Positions 9,178-17,780 of a stretch of DNA of 29,436 nucleotides are shown in pieces. The notes under the pieces are model-generated. The model saw nothing but the letters and a program-made list of their open reading frames with translations, did not search any database and was not told the DNA's origin. The first letter of the stretch is position 1. Each line of letters opens with the position of its first letter. A program made the position numbers and the translations under genes. This DNA comes from CAYUPI01 sp964446585 (GTDB taxonomy: Bacteria > Verrucomicrobiota > Verrucomicrobiia > Limisphaerales > UBA8199): the NCBI GenBank assembly GCA_964446585.1, contig CAYUPI010000066.1, positions 1 through 29,436 on the forward strand, read 5' to 3'.

Positions 9178-9247
9178 CTCGAATCCCGAATGCCGAACAG
9201 AGATCTCCAAGCGAGTATCCAAGAGTTCGGGCTTCGGGTTTCGGACT

Positions 9248-10936
9248 TCACTTCCTGACTTCATTGCGTATTCCGATTAGTTCTTTCATCATGCCGTAAA
9301 GGTTGCCGTTGGATTGCGGCGTGCCGAACGCATCATGCAGCTTTCGATATAGTGCATAGAGCTTCCGGTAAACTTCATTCGCCCTTGCGTTTGGTTTGAA
9401 AACGCGAGACTTGAGGCCGGTCATGGCTTTCTGCGCATCCGCGAAATTGTTATAGCCCCCTACCCTGCTGCCCGCCACGACCGCCCCGGCGATGGCGGCG
9501 CCCAAAGCACAGGTCTGGGCTGAGCGCGATATTTTGATCGGGCGGCCGGTCACATCCGCGTAGATTTGCATCACCAGTGGGTTCTTCTCAGCGATACCGC
9601 CGCAATTGACGATCTGTCCCACCTTGAGTCCGTACTCCTCGAAGCGATTGATGATGGTGAGCGCGCCGAAAGCCGTCGCTTCGATCAGCGCGCGATAGAT
9701 TTCGCCAGGAGTGGTGTAGAGCGTCTGGCCGAGCAGCAGCCCGGTCAGTCGTTGGTCCACGAGAATGGTGCGGTTGCCGTTGTTCCAGTCGAGAGCCAAA
9801 AGGCCGGATTCACCTGGCGCAAGTTTGGCCGCTGCCGCACTGAGCGCCTCGTGCGAGCCTTGTTTCTTTCCCAGTGGCTGCAAGTAATTGACAAACCAAT
9901 TAAAAATGTCGCCGACCGCCGATTGGCCGGCTTCCAAGCCATAGCAGCCGGGCAGGATGCTGCCGTTGACGATGCCGCACAGACCCGGAATGTCCGGCAA
10001 CTTTTGATCGAGCGGAACCACCATCATGTCGCAGGTGCTGGTGCCGATGATCTTGACAAGTGTGCCGGGCGCGATGCCCGAGCCGACGCCGCCCAGGTGG
10101 GCATCGAATGCACCGACGGCGACCGGGATAACGGCAGGCAGTCCAGTGCGCCTGGCCCATTCGGCAGACAGGCCGCCCACTGAGTTATCAATCGAGCGCG
10201 CTTTGGAGCGGAGCCGCGACCGTAACTGGCCTAGTTTCGGATCCAGCGCCGAGAAGAATTCCGCGTCGGGATAGCCGCCCCATTCGTCACTGAACATTGC
10301 CTTGTGTCCGGCGGCACAGACGCCGACGGTGAGCTGCTCCGGGGCTTCGGTTCCTGTGAGCATCGCCGGCACCCAATCGGCGCATTCGACCCACAGATGG
10401 GCAGCGTCGAAGACTTCGGGTGCCGTGCGCAAACAATGCAAGATTTTGCTGAAGAACCACTCGCTGGAATAAGTGCCGCCGCACTTGGCGAGATACTGCG
10501 GGCGAATCTTCCGTGCCAGTTCGGTGATTTCCCCAGCCTCGGCTACTCCAGTGTGATCTTTCCACAGCCAGGCCATAGCAGCGGGGTTTTTTGCAAAGCG
10601 TCGGTCGAAGGCTAAGGGTCGTCCGGTGGCATCGACGGGCAGAGGCGTGCTGCCCGTGGTATCGACGCCAATGCCGATGACCTGCTCGGGCTTGAAGCCG
10701 CGCACATTGCGTTTGGCGGCGGCAAGTGCCTTTTTCAAGGTGACTTCCGCGCCTGTGACATAGTCCGCAGGATGTTGGCGAGCAAGGTTTGGGTCGCGCG
10801 AAAGAATGACGCCCTCCTGGCCATGCACGTAATTCCAGACAGCTGTGGCGACTTCGCTGCCAGTAGAGGTGTTTACAATCAGCGTCCGAACTGAATTGGT
10901 GCCGTAATCAAGTCCGATACTGTAGCGCGCGCTCAT
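9248..10936 (-). CDS. araB: Ribulokinase (FGGY carbohydrate kinase)
   Basis: An FGGY-family kinase of about 562 residues that phosphorylates L-ribulose with ATP. The N-terminal phosphate-binding motif is GLDYGTNSVRTLIV. Further matches are GIGVDTTGSTPLPVD, ECADWVPAMLTGT, GTSTCDMMVVP, YGLEAGQSAVGDIFNW, LDWNNGNR and the C-terminal ATPase motif NCGGIAEKNPLVMQIYADV. The ATG at 10936 is favoured; an in-frame TTG at 10960 has a better GGAAAG ribosome site about eight bases away and would add eight residues. It sits upstream of araD on the same strand. Its expected partner isomerase is upstream, but a plus-strand VapBC module separates the two. Confidence 0.93.
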   Translation of the reverse strand: MSARYSIGLDYGTNSVRTLIVNTSTGSEVATAVWNYVHGQEGVILSRDPNLARQHPADYVTGAEVTLKKALAAAKRNVRGFKPEQVIGIGVDTTGSTPLPVDATGRPLAFDRRFAKNPAAMAWLWKDHTGVAEAGEITELARKIRPQYLAKCGGTYSSEWFFSKILHCLRTAPEVFDAAHLWVECADWVPAMLTGTEAPEQLTVGVCAAGHKAMFSDEWGGYPDAEFFSALDPKLGQLRSRLRSKARSIDNSVGGLSAEWARRTGLPAVIPVAVGAFDAHLGGVGSGIAPGTLVKIIGTSTCDMMVVPLDQKLPDIPGLCGIVNGSILPGCYGLEAGQSAVGDIFNWFVNYLQPLGKKQGSHEALSAAAAKLAPGESGLLALDWNNGNRTILVDQRLTGLLLGQTLYTTPGEIYRALIEATAFGALTIINRFEEYGLKVGQIVNCGGIAEKNPLVMQIYADVTGRPIKISRSAQTCALGAAIAGAVVAGSRVGGYNNFADAQKAMTGLKSRVFKPNARANEVYRKLYALYRKLHDAFGTPQSNGNLYGMMKELIGIRNEVRK

Positions 10937-11063
10937 GCGGGGAGTTGTATCAGGGGCCAAGTTGGCTTTCCAGCACTCTCATCGGTGAATGAATCTGGGG
11001 CAGGGAAAGGGCGATCTATTTTAGGTCTTGCATGCCGCATAGAAGCATCATACTTTTTATCTG

Positions 11064-11288
11064 ATGAATGCCAATGCGACTGTTTTGTATCGTTCCCCGG
11101 ACCGGATCTTTGCCGCCGCGGATCGCGGTGAAACGGTCATAATTCGGAGGCGCAGGTCCGAGTACGTGCTGACCCGGAAGCCCAGCGCCAGGAAACTTTA
11201 CGGGTGCCTGGCGGGCACCATCAAAAAGGATAAAGGTAAGGCCACAGTGCAATGGAAAGCGGGGTCGAGTGCATCTGATAGACACTAA
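11064..11288 (+). CDS. vapB: Antitoxin of the VapBC pair
   Basis: A 74-residue protein with a short N-terminal Phd/YefM-like segment (RIFAAADRGETVIIRRRRSEYVLTR split around residues 14-38) and a short charged tail, the usual form of a DNA-binding antitoxin that neutralises a PIN toxin. It overlaps the toxin start by 20 nt (11269-11288), consistent with translational coupling. Fold assignment is weak; position and size are the main evidence. Confidence 0.7.
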   Translation: MNANATVLYRSPDRIFAAADRGETVIIRRRRSEYVLTRKPSARKLYGCLAGTIKKDKGKATVQWKAGSSASDRH

Positions 11289-11658
11289 TGCCTGGAAATG
11301 GCTGGCATCGGGCAAGCCGCTGAAGCCCGCGGCCCGGGTTTTGACCAGGCCGGATCATCCTCTGTTCCTGCTGGACATTTCATTTTGGGAGATTTGCAAA
11401 GCTGTCGAGCACGGGACTTTGGTCTTCACTGTTCCCCCTCTGGAGTGGATCAGGCAGGCGTTGACCACCAATATCACGGTTTTGACTATCACGCCGGAAA
11501 TTGCCGCCCGCTCCTGCCAATTGGCTTGCGCCGGCCTCGCGACAACCGACCCGGCTGACCAGCTCATCGTTGCGGCCGCTTTGCAGAACCGTCTCATGCT
11601 GGCTACCCGCGACCGGGAGATTCGAAAATGGGGAGGAGTGCCCATTCTTGATTACTGA
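11269..11658 (+). CDS. vapC: PIN-domain ribonuclease toxin (VapC family)
   Basis: A 129-residue PIN-domain protein, a metal-dependent endoribonuclease toxin. The four acidic PIN residues are in place: Asp5 (LIDTNAW), Glu41 (SFWEICKAVEHG), Asp94/Asp97 (TTDPADQLIVAAAL) and Asp115 (ATRDREI). The length is normal for the family and the gene looks intact. It starts with GTG inside the antitoxin gene. The pair is on the plus strand and sits between two minus-strand sugar-catabolism genes, as if inserted into their operon. Confidence 0.88.
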   Translation: MHLIDTNAWKWLASGKPLKPAARVLTRPDHPLFLLDISFWEICKAVEHGTLVFTVPPLEWIRQALTTNITVLTITPEIAARSCQLACAGLATTDPADQLIVAAALQNRLMLATRDREIRKWGGVPILDY

Positions 11659-11706
11659 ATTCTGATTTCGATTTCTTTCGGTTTTCGAGGTTCGGCCTAC
11701 GGGCTT

Positions 11707-13119
11707 TCACCAGCCGTTCGCCCGATGATGATAAACCTCCCAGCCCAGGTACGTCGTTAGCGCATCCTCTATCGACTCGGCCACCTCGGCTTTGGTTGCC
11801 GCGACATGATGTTCCCAGCCGTTCTTGCAGATAAAATGCAATAGTTTCTGAAACTCGGGCACTTCGACAACGCCGTAGCCGCCGAAAGTGTCAAGCTTGT
11901 CCTCGGTGAATCGACCCTGGCCGACGTAGGAGGCCATGCGGCCATTCAGGTCGTCCGTTGAGACACGGCAATAAGTGAAGGGTCCGGGACTGATGCGGCC
12001 CACGATTGTTCCGAACGTGTTTTCCTTTCCAACGGCGCCGGCGATGATCTCCTGGTAATCCATTTTCTGCTCGGCGAAGAAATCTTTGGGCAGGTTGGAA
12101 CAATGGAACACGACGCCTTTGTCCGGGTCGCGACTGAAGTTGTTGTTCCAATCCAGAAGCGCCGCCGGTTTGCCGGACGCGGCTTGAAGCACATACATGC
12201 CGAGCACGCCGGCGATGTCGGTCTCGCACGCGCTGGGCAATAGGTTGTTCGACATCATGCTCATCATGGTGCAGGGGACAACGCCATAGAACTCTTCCAG
12301 AGCCGTCCAGCATTGGATGGCCGTAGCCGAAAGCTGCTTGTCGCGCATCCAGCGGTCGATGGCCGCGCCGAGTTTGGCCATCTTCATCAGGCTCTCCCGG
12401 GGAACTCCGCGTACACTCGTATAACTCTGGATGGCGGTGAGCTTCTCTTGCAGGTCACGATCGTCATCCTTCATTTTTCTGGCCCAGCCGAGCGCTTCCG
12501 AGAGATCCAGGGTCTCGACGCTAATGCCACTGGCCTCGAGCAGCTTTTCGCTGTAGCGCACGGTGTTGAAGGGTGCGGGTCGCGCGCCGAGCGCGCCGAT
12601 GCGGGCATTCTTCAGCCGGCGCACGACTTTGCACGTGGCGGCAAACCGGCGCAGATCCGCCCGAAATTCCGCGCTGTCCGGTTCGACGGTGTGCAAGCGC
12701 GTCAGGGAATATTTCAGTCCGTACTGCCGCAGGTTATTGCAGACCGACATCTTCCCGCAAAAGCTGTCGCGGCGGTCGCGGACCGTCATCTTCTGGCCCT
12801 CATCGTTGAAGGCATGGATGAGGACCGGAACATTCAGGCCGGCCCAGCGCAGGGTGTTAGCGACTGCGCGCTCGTCGCCAAAATTGGGGAGTGTCACCAG
12901 GACACCGTCGATCTCCTCGCAGTGGGTCTTGAACAGGTCGGCGCACTTCTGCGCTTCGGCCAGAGATTCCACCGCGCCAAAGCGGCTGGCTTCGACCGAC
13001 AGGGCGATAGCTTTGATGCCTTCCTGTTCCAGCACGCGCAAAACATCGCGCCGGCCGGATTCACATAAATGTGCGGGGAAAAATCCGCGGTTCCCGATGA
13101 TAAGGCCAAGGGTAGTCAT
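11707..13119 (-). CDS. L-fucose/L-arabinose isomerase-family protein, probable pentose isomerase
   Basis: A 470-residue sugar isomerase of the FucI/AraA superfamily (COG2407-like). Candidate Mn ligands are Glu299 (CETDIAG), Asp323 (LLDWNNNF) and His437/438 (GWEHHVA). The 24-residue Glu-Asp spacing equals that of E. coli FucI Glu337/Asp361, which I recall. Together with ribulokinase and ribulose-5-phosphate 4-epimerase it would complete L-arabinose to D-xylulose 5-phosphate. It is not the classical AraA sequence type, so the substrate (arabinose, fucose or another aldose) is inferred from context. ATG at 13119 without a clear ribosome site. The next gene upstream (methyltransferase) is 214 nt away across a large inverted repeat. 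Confidence 0.8.
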   Translation of the reverse strand: MTTLGLIIGNRGFFPAHLCESGRRDVLRVLEQEGIKAIALSVEASRFGAVESLAEAQKCADLFKTHCEEIDGVLVTLPNFGDERAVANTLRWAGLNVPVLIHAFNDEGQKMTVRDRRDSFCGKMSVCNNLRQYGLKYSLTRLHTVEPDSAEFRADLRRFAATCKVVRRLKNARIGALGARPAPFNTVRYSEKLLEASGISVETLDLSEALGWARKMKDDDRDLQEKLTAIQSYTSVRGVPRESLMKMAKLGAAIDRWMRDKQLSATAIQCWTALEEFYGVVPCTMMSMMSNNLLPSACETDIAGVLGMYVLQAASGKPAALLDWNNNFSRDPDKGVVFHCSNLPKDFFAEQKMDYQEIIAGAVGKENTFGTIVGRISPGPFTYCRVSTDDLNGRMASYVGQGRFTEDKLDTFGGYGVVEVPEFQKLLHFICKNGWEHHVAATKAEVAESIEDALTTYLGWEVYHHRANGW

Positions 13120-13205
13120 ACGATAAAGCGTTCGTGGCCGATGTTACGTCTCGCGCCACTGGCCACAATCAGAAAAGTCCGCACCGGCTTTGCGAGGGCG
13201 AAATG

Positions 13206-13313
13206 AATGGAGCGCGGCTGTGTCGAAGACCAGCCGCAGCATGTTAGTGCTTTGGGATGCCGTATGTACATGGCGGCCGCTGCGGCTGGTCTTCGACACA
13301 GCCGCGCTCCATT
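13206..13313. repeat. Perfect 35-bp inverted repeat (palindromic element)
   Basis: The 35 bases at 13206-13240 (beginning AATGGAGCGCGGCTGTGTCG) are the exact reverse complement of 13279-13313, with a 38-nt spacer. The element fills most of the gap between the isomerase start and the methyltransferase stop. It could form a very stable hairpin in RNA or a cruciform. It looks like a REP/MITE-type dispersed repeat; there is no U-run, so simple termination is less likely. Confidence 0.9.
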
Positions 13314-13333
13314 GTCTCCGATCGGCGATCGCC

Positions 13334-14368
13334 CTACGCGTTGCGCCACAGAATCAACGTGCAGGCATTCGGGTTGTGCGTTTCTTGTGAGCCTACGTGC
13401 TGGCGAAGAAAGGCGCTGACATTCAAGACCTGGGCGGTGAACCCGTGCGAGCCGAACAATTCTTTCGTCCGGGACAAACTGAGCGTGTTCCAATGATACT
13501 CTTCGAAAGGACGCACAACGTGCTCGGGGATTTCATCCAGGTTGAAGAAGCCGACACACAGGGCGCGGCGCGTGACGCGGCAAACTTCCCGGACGGCCGC
13601 GACCAAACCTTCCAGCGAAAGGTGCTCGAACAAATCGTGAACGAAGCACAGGTCGAACGCCCGATCCGGCACGGCGATTTCGAACACGTTACCAAGCTCG
13701 AAGCGCGCGCCCGGGAATAACGCCCGCGCGTTCTCAACGTTCTTGGCGCAGAGGTCCAGGCCGGTGTAATTCAGGAATTGGGTCAGGCCATAGGCGTGAA
13801 GAAACCGATAATCATTCGCCGAACCGCACGCGGGTTCCAGGACAGAAAGGGGTTGCGCGGGGAGGGCTTGCGAGCCTGAAGCCAGTGCGGCTTTCCAGAG
13901 GCGGCAAAAAGCCTCAAAGCTCGGCGAATGGAGCTCGGGCCGGCCATCGACGTAACATGTGCCGGTAATGAATGATTCGATATAATTCGGGATAAGAGTT
14001 TCCCCCGCGGCCGCCGGGAGCGAGGTGAAGGTGTGCAGGACGAAGCGGGGTATGCCGATGCCTTCGGCGTTGTCGAGCCCGCGTTGCAGGGCATCCAAGA
14101 CTACATCCAGTTCTTCGCGTTCGCTGAGGCGCCGCGCCAGACTGCTGAGCCAGTTCAGGCAGGCCGCAAAACGGCATTCCTGTTCCATCAGCCAGCGGAA
14201 TTGCTCGCCGAAGAGCGCACGGAGCAAAAAATGACGAGTGAAGATGCTTTGCAGATTGACGCGCGGGTCCTCGACCTCGCGCACTAGATAATCCCGCAGC
14301 CAGATCGCGTCGTGCTGCATCCAGGAGCGTGCCAGTCTTTCGGTCTCGGCCTTCAACGACGCTTCCAT
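13334..14368 (-). CDS. SAM-dependent class I methyltransferase
   Basis: A 344-residue protein. The Rossmann methyltransferase domain is in the C-terminal half: motif I VLEPACGSANDYRFL, the acidic end of strand 2 in YTGLDLCAKNVENAR, then FELGNVFEI and the motif IV-like FDLCFVHDLFEHL. The N-terminal ~150 residues are helical and of no family I recognise; they may bind the substrate. The stop of the upstream decarboxylase is 26 nt away on the same strand, so the two are very likely one operon. The acceptor is unknown; an amine made by the decarboxylase is a reasonable guess only. Confidence 0.85.
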   Translation of the reverse strand: MEASLKAETERLARSWMQHDAIWLRDYLVREVEDPRVNLQSIFTRHFLLRALFGEQFRWLMEQECRFAACLNWLSSLARRLSEREELDVVLDALQRGLDNAEGIGIPRFVLHTFTSLPAAAGETLIPNYIESFITGTCYVDGRPELHSPSFEAFCRLWKAALASGSQALPAQPLSVLEPACGSANDYRFLHAYGLTQFLNYTGLDLCAKNVENARALFPGARFELGNVFEIAVPDRAFDLCFVHDLFEHLSLEGLVAAVREVCRVTRRALCVGFFNLDEIPEHVVRPFEEYHWNTLSLSRTKELFGSHGFTAQVLNVSAFLRQHVGSQETHNPNACTLILWRNA

Positions 14369-14394
14369 ACCGGTGAGCGAAGACTGGCAATAGG

Positions 14395-15762
14395 TCAGCG
14401 ATTACTGATTACCCGATCGAGAATCTGCCAAATCCGTTCCACCCAGTCGGCCTGTTCCGGCTTCATCAGGACCGACCGCAAACAAGTGACAGTATCACTG
14501 TCCTGGTCCATTCCCGCCACCGTGAGATCGAAGAAAGATACAGGCAGCGTCGCCAGAGCGAGATGCAGATTCTGCCGGGCGGCCTCCATGAACAAGCGCT
14601 TCGCCAAGTCCGACGCCTGCGAGACTCGTGCGGCGCGCGGCGTCCAGACGACAATGTCCAATTCGGGCGCGAAGCAGGTCAGCCAGCGGCGATCGGCTCG
14701 CAATCGTTCGTAGAGCGCCACTGCGGCTGCACGGCATCGGTCGAGCATGGTAGCGAACTCGCCGCCCCGGACCAGCGGCAGCAGTTTCTGAGTTGCCCAC
14801 AGGGCGACCGCGGCCGCTCCCGGCCGCGAGCATTCGAGGCTGATCTCACCGAGGTGCAACTCGTGCGAAGTGAAGTAAGTGTAGGGCGAGTCGTGCTGAT
14901 AAAACCGGCCGACCGCCGGATCGCGAAATACGACGCAGCCGCAGCCGTAAGGTTGGAGCCCGTGTTTGTGCGGATCTATGACAATAGAGTCGGCCTCGCT
15001 TAACCGGTCGAAACTCCGGCGCGCTTCGGGCGCCAAGTTGCTGGCCAGACAGAAATAGCCGCCGTAGGCCGCATCCACGTGCAAGCGAAATCCGTAACGC
15101 CGACGCAATTCGAGGATTTCCGGGAGCGGATCAACTGAGCCGGTGGCGGTTGTCCCCACGGTCGCGACGACAGTGCCGACGGTGCCCTGAGCCAACGCCT
15201 GTTCCAGGGCGGAAACATCCAGCCGTCCGTTGCGGTCGCAGGCCACCGCCTCGAACTCAAGCTTGAGGACCTGGCTGAGCCGCCGGTGGGTGTAATGCGC
15301 CTGATCAGAGGCGAGAATTTTCTGGCCGGGTGCGAGCTGGCCGGCGATCCAAAGGGCCTCGAGATTGGCCATCGTTCCACCGCTGCAGAGATGGCCCAAA
15401 TGTTCTTCCCGGCCGACCATCCTCGCGAGAGCGGAGACGGCCTCTTTTTCCATGGCCGAACTGGCACGTCCGCCATCGAGCGCATGGTTATTTGGATTGA
15501 GCCAAAGTGCGAGCATGTAAGCCAGGCGGGCCACGGGATGCGGCGGCTTGAGCATTTGGCCGGCATAAAGCGGGTGGAAGTAGGGATAATTGTCGCGCAG
15601 GCGGCTGGCAGTCTCGAGCAGCACGGATTGAAGGTCGGAGGCGATGGGCATCGAGTTGCTCAAAGCCGGTAGATTGCTGAAACCCGCCCCCAGGTGTGCG
15701 AGGGCCTGTTGCAAAACGCGCAAACTGTCTTTTTCGAACATTTCTGCGGCCAGCGCGTTCAT
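14395..15762 (-). CDS. Group II PLP-dependent amino-acid decarboxylase
   Basis: A fold-type I decarboxylase of about 455 residues, of the glutamate/aromatic-amino-acid/cysteine-sulfinate class. Motifs: LCSGGTMANLEALW (phosphate-binding), DQAHYTHRRLSQ, VATVGTTATGSVDPL, HVDAAYGGYF and the PLP lysine in DPHKHGLQPYGCG (Lys266). It should release CO2 from an amino acid to give an amine; the substrate cannot be read from sequence. The ATG at 15762 is preferred; the frame is open to 15855, but the extra 31 residues do not resemble the family. It heads a two-gene unit with the methyltransferase. Confidence 0.88.
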   Translation of the reverse strand: MNALAAEMFEKDSLRVLQQALAHLGAGFSNLPALSNSMPIASDLQSVLLETASRLRDNYPYFHPLYAGQMLKPPHPVARLAYMLALWLNPNNHALDGGRASSAMEKEAVSALARMVGREEHLGHLCSGGTMANLEALWIAGQLAPGQKILASDQAHYTHRRLSQVLKLEFEAVACDRNGRLDVSALEQALAQGTVGTVVATVGTTATGSVDPLPEILELRRRYGFRLHVDAAYGGYFCLASNLAPEARRSFDRLSEADSIVIDPHKHGLQPYGCGCVVFRDPAVGRFYQHDSPYTYFTSHELHLGEISLECSRPGAAAVALWATQKLLPLVRGGEFATMLDRCRAAAVALYERLRADRRWLTCFAPELDIVVWTPRAARVSQASDLAKRLFMEAARQNLHLALATLPVSFFDLTVAGMDQDSDTVTCLRSVLMKPEQADWVERIWQILDRVISNR

Positions 15763-16364
15763 GGGACGACATTTTTGCTGAGCACGCGGAAAGATTACCA
15801 CTCCATGCGCGGAGCACCAATCTCCAAGAGAGGCAGGGCTAGTGACAAAGTCCATCTGGCCGCAGGCATCGACGTCGGTCCAATGTCACCAGGATTTCGC
15901 CGTCCATCCCGGAGGGATGTTTGAGAATAGCCCAATGATTCATCATTGGGTGATCATAGTCCGAGATCGTCTGCCTGCTTCCCAAACCCCTACGACGGGG
16001 TTTTGAGCGAGCCGGAATAGTTGCAACAGGGCGGAATCGACGCCGGCCAGAACCAATTTTCCTCATCGAACTCCTCCGAGGATGTGGGTAATGACAAGCG
16101 CTGAAGCTGGGCTGTTGTCGCATCTCCCTTCGGGAGAGGACACGGTCGCCGCCCGCGGATTCTCCCTCTCCTCCTTTGGAGGCGAGGGCGGGGTGAGGAG
16201 GCCCTTGCTAAAGATATCTCTGTTACCCTGCACTAGTCCCATTGGACGTAAATCGGCGGTTGCTTGGTGATTGGCCCTTCCAAGAGAGGCTCGGCTCCGG
16301 CTTGTCGGCGCAGCGGCCTTGGGTCTATTATTGAGGAACGGACGATGTGTTCGCGGACTAACCA
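15763..16364. other. Palindrome-rich intergenic region
   Basis: About 600 nt between the divergent decarboxylase and GspE-like genes. It contains three consecutive hairpins (15905-16003) and a CT/GA-rich stretch around 16162-16202 with a CTCC...GGAG stem, resembling dispersed GAGGGxGGGGTGAGG-type repeats. Short open frames here are repeat-derived and not annotated. Promoters for both genes should lie in this stretch, but none stands out. Confidence 0.5.
15905..16003. repeat. Cluster of three palindromes
   Basis: Three hairpins occur within 100 nt: CATCCC-GGA-GGGATG (15905-15919), CCCAATGAT-TC-ATCATTGGG (15931-15950) and AAACCCC-TACGAC-GGGGTTT (15984-16003). All arms are perfect. The grouping suggests one composite repeat element rather than three independent terminators. 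Confidence 0.7.
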
Positions 16365-17582
16365 ATGAGTTATACGATCCAATATTTGCAGTCCGAGATG
16401 GCGGCCCAGGGCCTGGAAGTGATCGTTCTGGTCAATTGTTTGGTCCAGGATGCCATCCAACTCGGCGCCAGCGATCTGCACATTGAGCCCTGGGAGAGCT
16501 CGGTCGCCGTGCGCGCGCGCGTCAACGGTGTCCTGACCGAGGTGGCGCACCTGCCCCTGGAGCTGATGGAAAAAATCTCTATGCGCTTCAAGGTCATGGC
16601 CAACCTCGTCACGTACCAGGCAGGCATGCCCCAGGACGGCACGGCGGTGGGCGGGCCGGAACTCGATGGCGTGCAGTTGCGGGTCTCGGTCTTTCCCACG
16701 ACGCGCGGAGAGAAAATCGTGGTGCGCCTGTTCGACCCGCGCGACCGCCGGTTCGATCTGAACACGCTCGGGTTCGAAGACTCGACTTTGCAAGGATTGC
16801 TGCGCCTGCTCAAGCGGACCAGCGGCCTGTTGGCGTTCACCGGACCGACGGGTTCGGGCAAAACCAGCACGATGTACTCCTCGCTGTGCCACATCATGCA
16901 ACGGGATGGGTCGAGCGTGAGCCTGAGCACGATCGAAGACCCGGTTGAGTTCAATTTGCCGATGGTGAGCCAGACGCAAATCAACCCGCCGCAAGGCTTC
17001 ACCTACGCCGTGGCGCTCAAGAGCCTCATGCGGCAGGATCCACAAGTCGTGCTGGTGGGCGAGATTCGCGATGCGGAGACAGCGGCAATCGCGGTGCAGG
17101 CCGGGTTGACCGGGCATCTGGTGCTCACCACGATCCATAGCGGCGTTTCCGCCGGCGCGTTCACTCGCCTGATCAACATGGAGATCGAGCCGTTCATGCT
17201 GGCTTCGAGTATTCTGGGTGTGCTGGGGCTGCGGTTGGTGCGCCGCAACTGCCCGCAGTGCGCGCAGCCGTATGAACCGCCACCGGCCCAGCTCAAAGTA
17301 GTGCCCGAATCCATCCTGCCCGGGGCTCAATTCCGGCGCGGCGCTGGTTGTGACCAGTGCAATCAAACGGGATACGCGGGCCGACTGCCGGTCAGTGAAT
17401 TGCTCGTCGTGAGCGAACCGTTCCGCGAGGCGGTGCTGAAGAAAATGCCGACCTCAGCACTGGAAGAAATCGCGACGCAACAGGGCATGCAAACGCTCTG
17501 GCAGAATGGAGTCCAGCGCGCCCTCAGCGGTCAAACCACGCTCGAGGAAATCATCCGCGTGCTGGCGGCCGATATGATGTGA
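16365..17582 (+). CDS. GspE/PilB/PulE-type secretion ATPase, short form
   Basis: A 405-residue AAA-type traffic ATPase that would drive pilus assembly or type II secretion. Walker A is GPTGSGKT at 160-167 (Lys166), Asp box STIEDPVEF, Walker B QVVLVGEIRDAETA, His box TGHLVLTTIHSG. A zinc-binding tetracysteine is present (CPQC 296-299, CDQC 329-332), characteristic of GspE/PilB rather than PilT. The N-terminal GspE_N domain is absent: the protein starts at the N2 domain (ASDLHIEPW). The start ATG at 16365 seems real, since no upstream homologous frame is visible. No pilin, GspF or GspD neighbour lies in the window, so it is an orphan here. Confidence 0.9.
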   Translation: MSYTIQYLQSEMAAQGLEVIVLVNCLVQDAIQLGASDLHIEPWESSVAVRARVNGVLTEVAHLPLELMEKISMRFKVMANLVTYQAGMPQDGTAVGGPELDGVQLRVSVFPTTRGEKIVVRLFDPRDRRFDLNTLGFEDSTLQGLLRLLKRTSGLLAFTGPTGSGKTSTMYSSLCHIMQRDGSSVSLSTIEDPVEFNLPMVSQTQINPPQGFTYAVALKSLMRQDPQVVLVGEIRDAETAAIAVQAGLTGHLVLTTIHSGVSAGAFTRLINMEIEPFMLASSILGVLGLRLVRRNCPQCAQPYEPPPAQLKVVPESILPGAQFRRGAGCDQCNQTGYAGRLPVSELLVVSEPFREAVLKKMPTSALEEIATQQGMQTLWQNGVQRALSGQTTLEEIIRVLAADMM

Positions 17583-17780
17583 GCGGAGCCCGCCAACCTT
17601 CGGCTGCGGACGCTTCAGCGCCTGGGAAATCATAGAAACTGAGGACGCCTGCCCGTGCTCTGGTTTGACCCGAATGGTGCCTCACAGACTAAAAGCTGTC
17701 GCTGCAGGTGCCCTAGCTTGCCTCCCGCGCGAGGCCTGGCCGCCGGCATTCTCACACCACCGCCGCTTATCCCGCCCTGG

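Noticed and set aside
15839..16123. Minus-strand open frame of 94 residues in the decarboxylase-gspE gap
   Set aside because: It is built from the three palindromes and reads like a repeat-derived spurious ORF.
16233..17366. Minus-strand open frame of 377 residues opposite the GspE-like gene
   Set aside because: It is rich in His/Gln/Arg, typical of antisense translation of a GC-rich gene, and gspE is unambiguous on the other strand.
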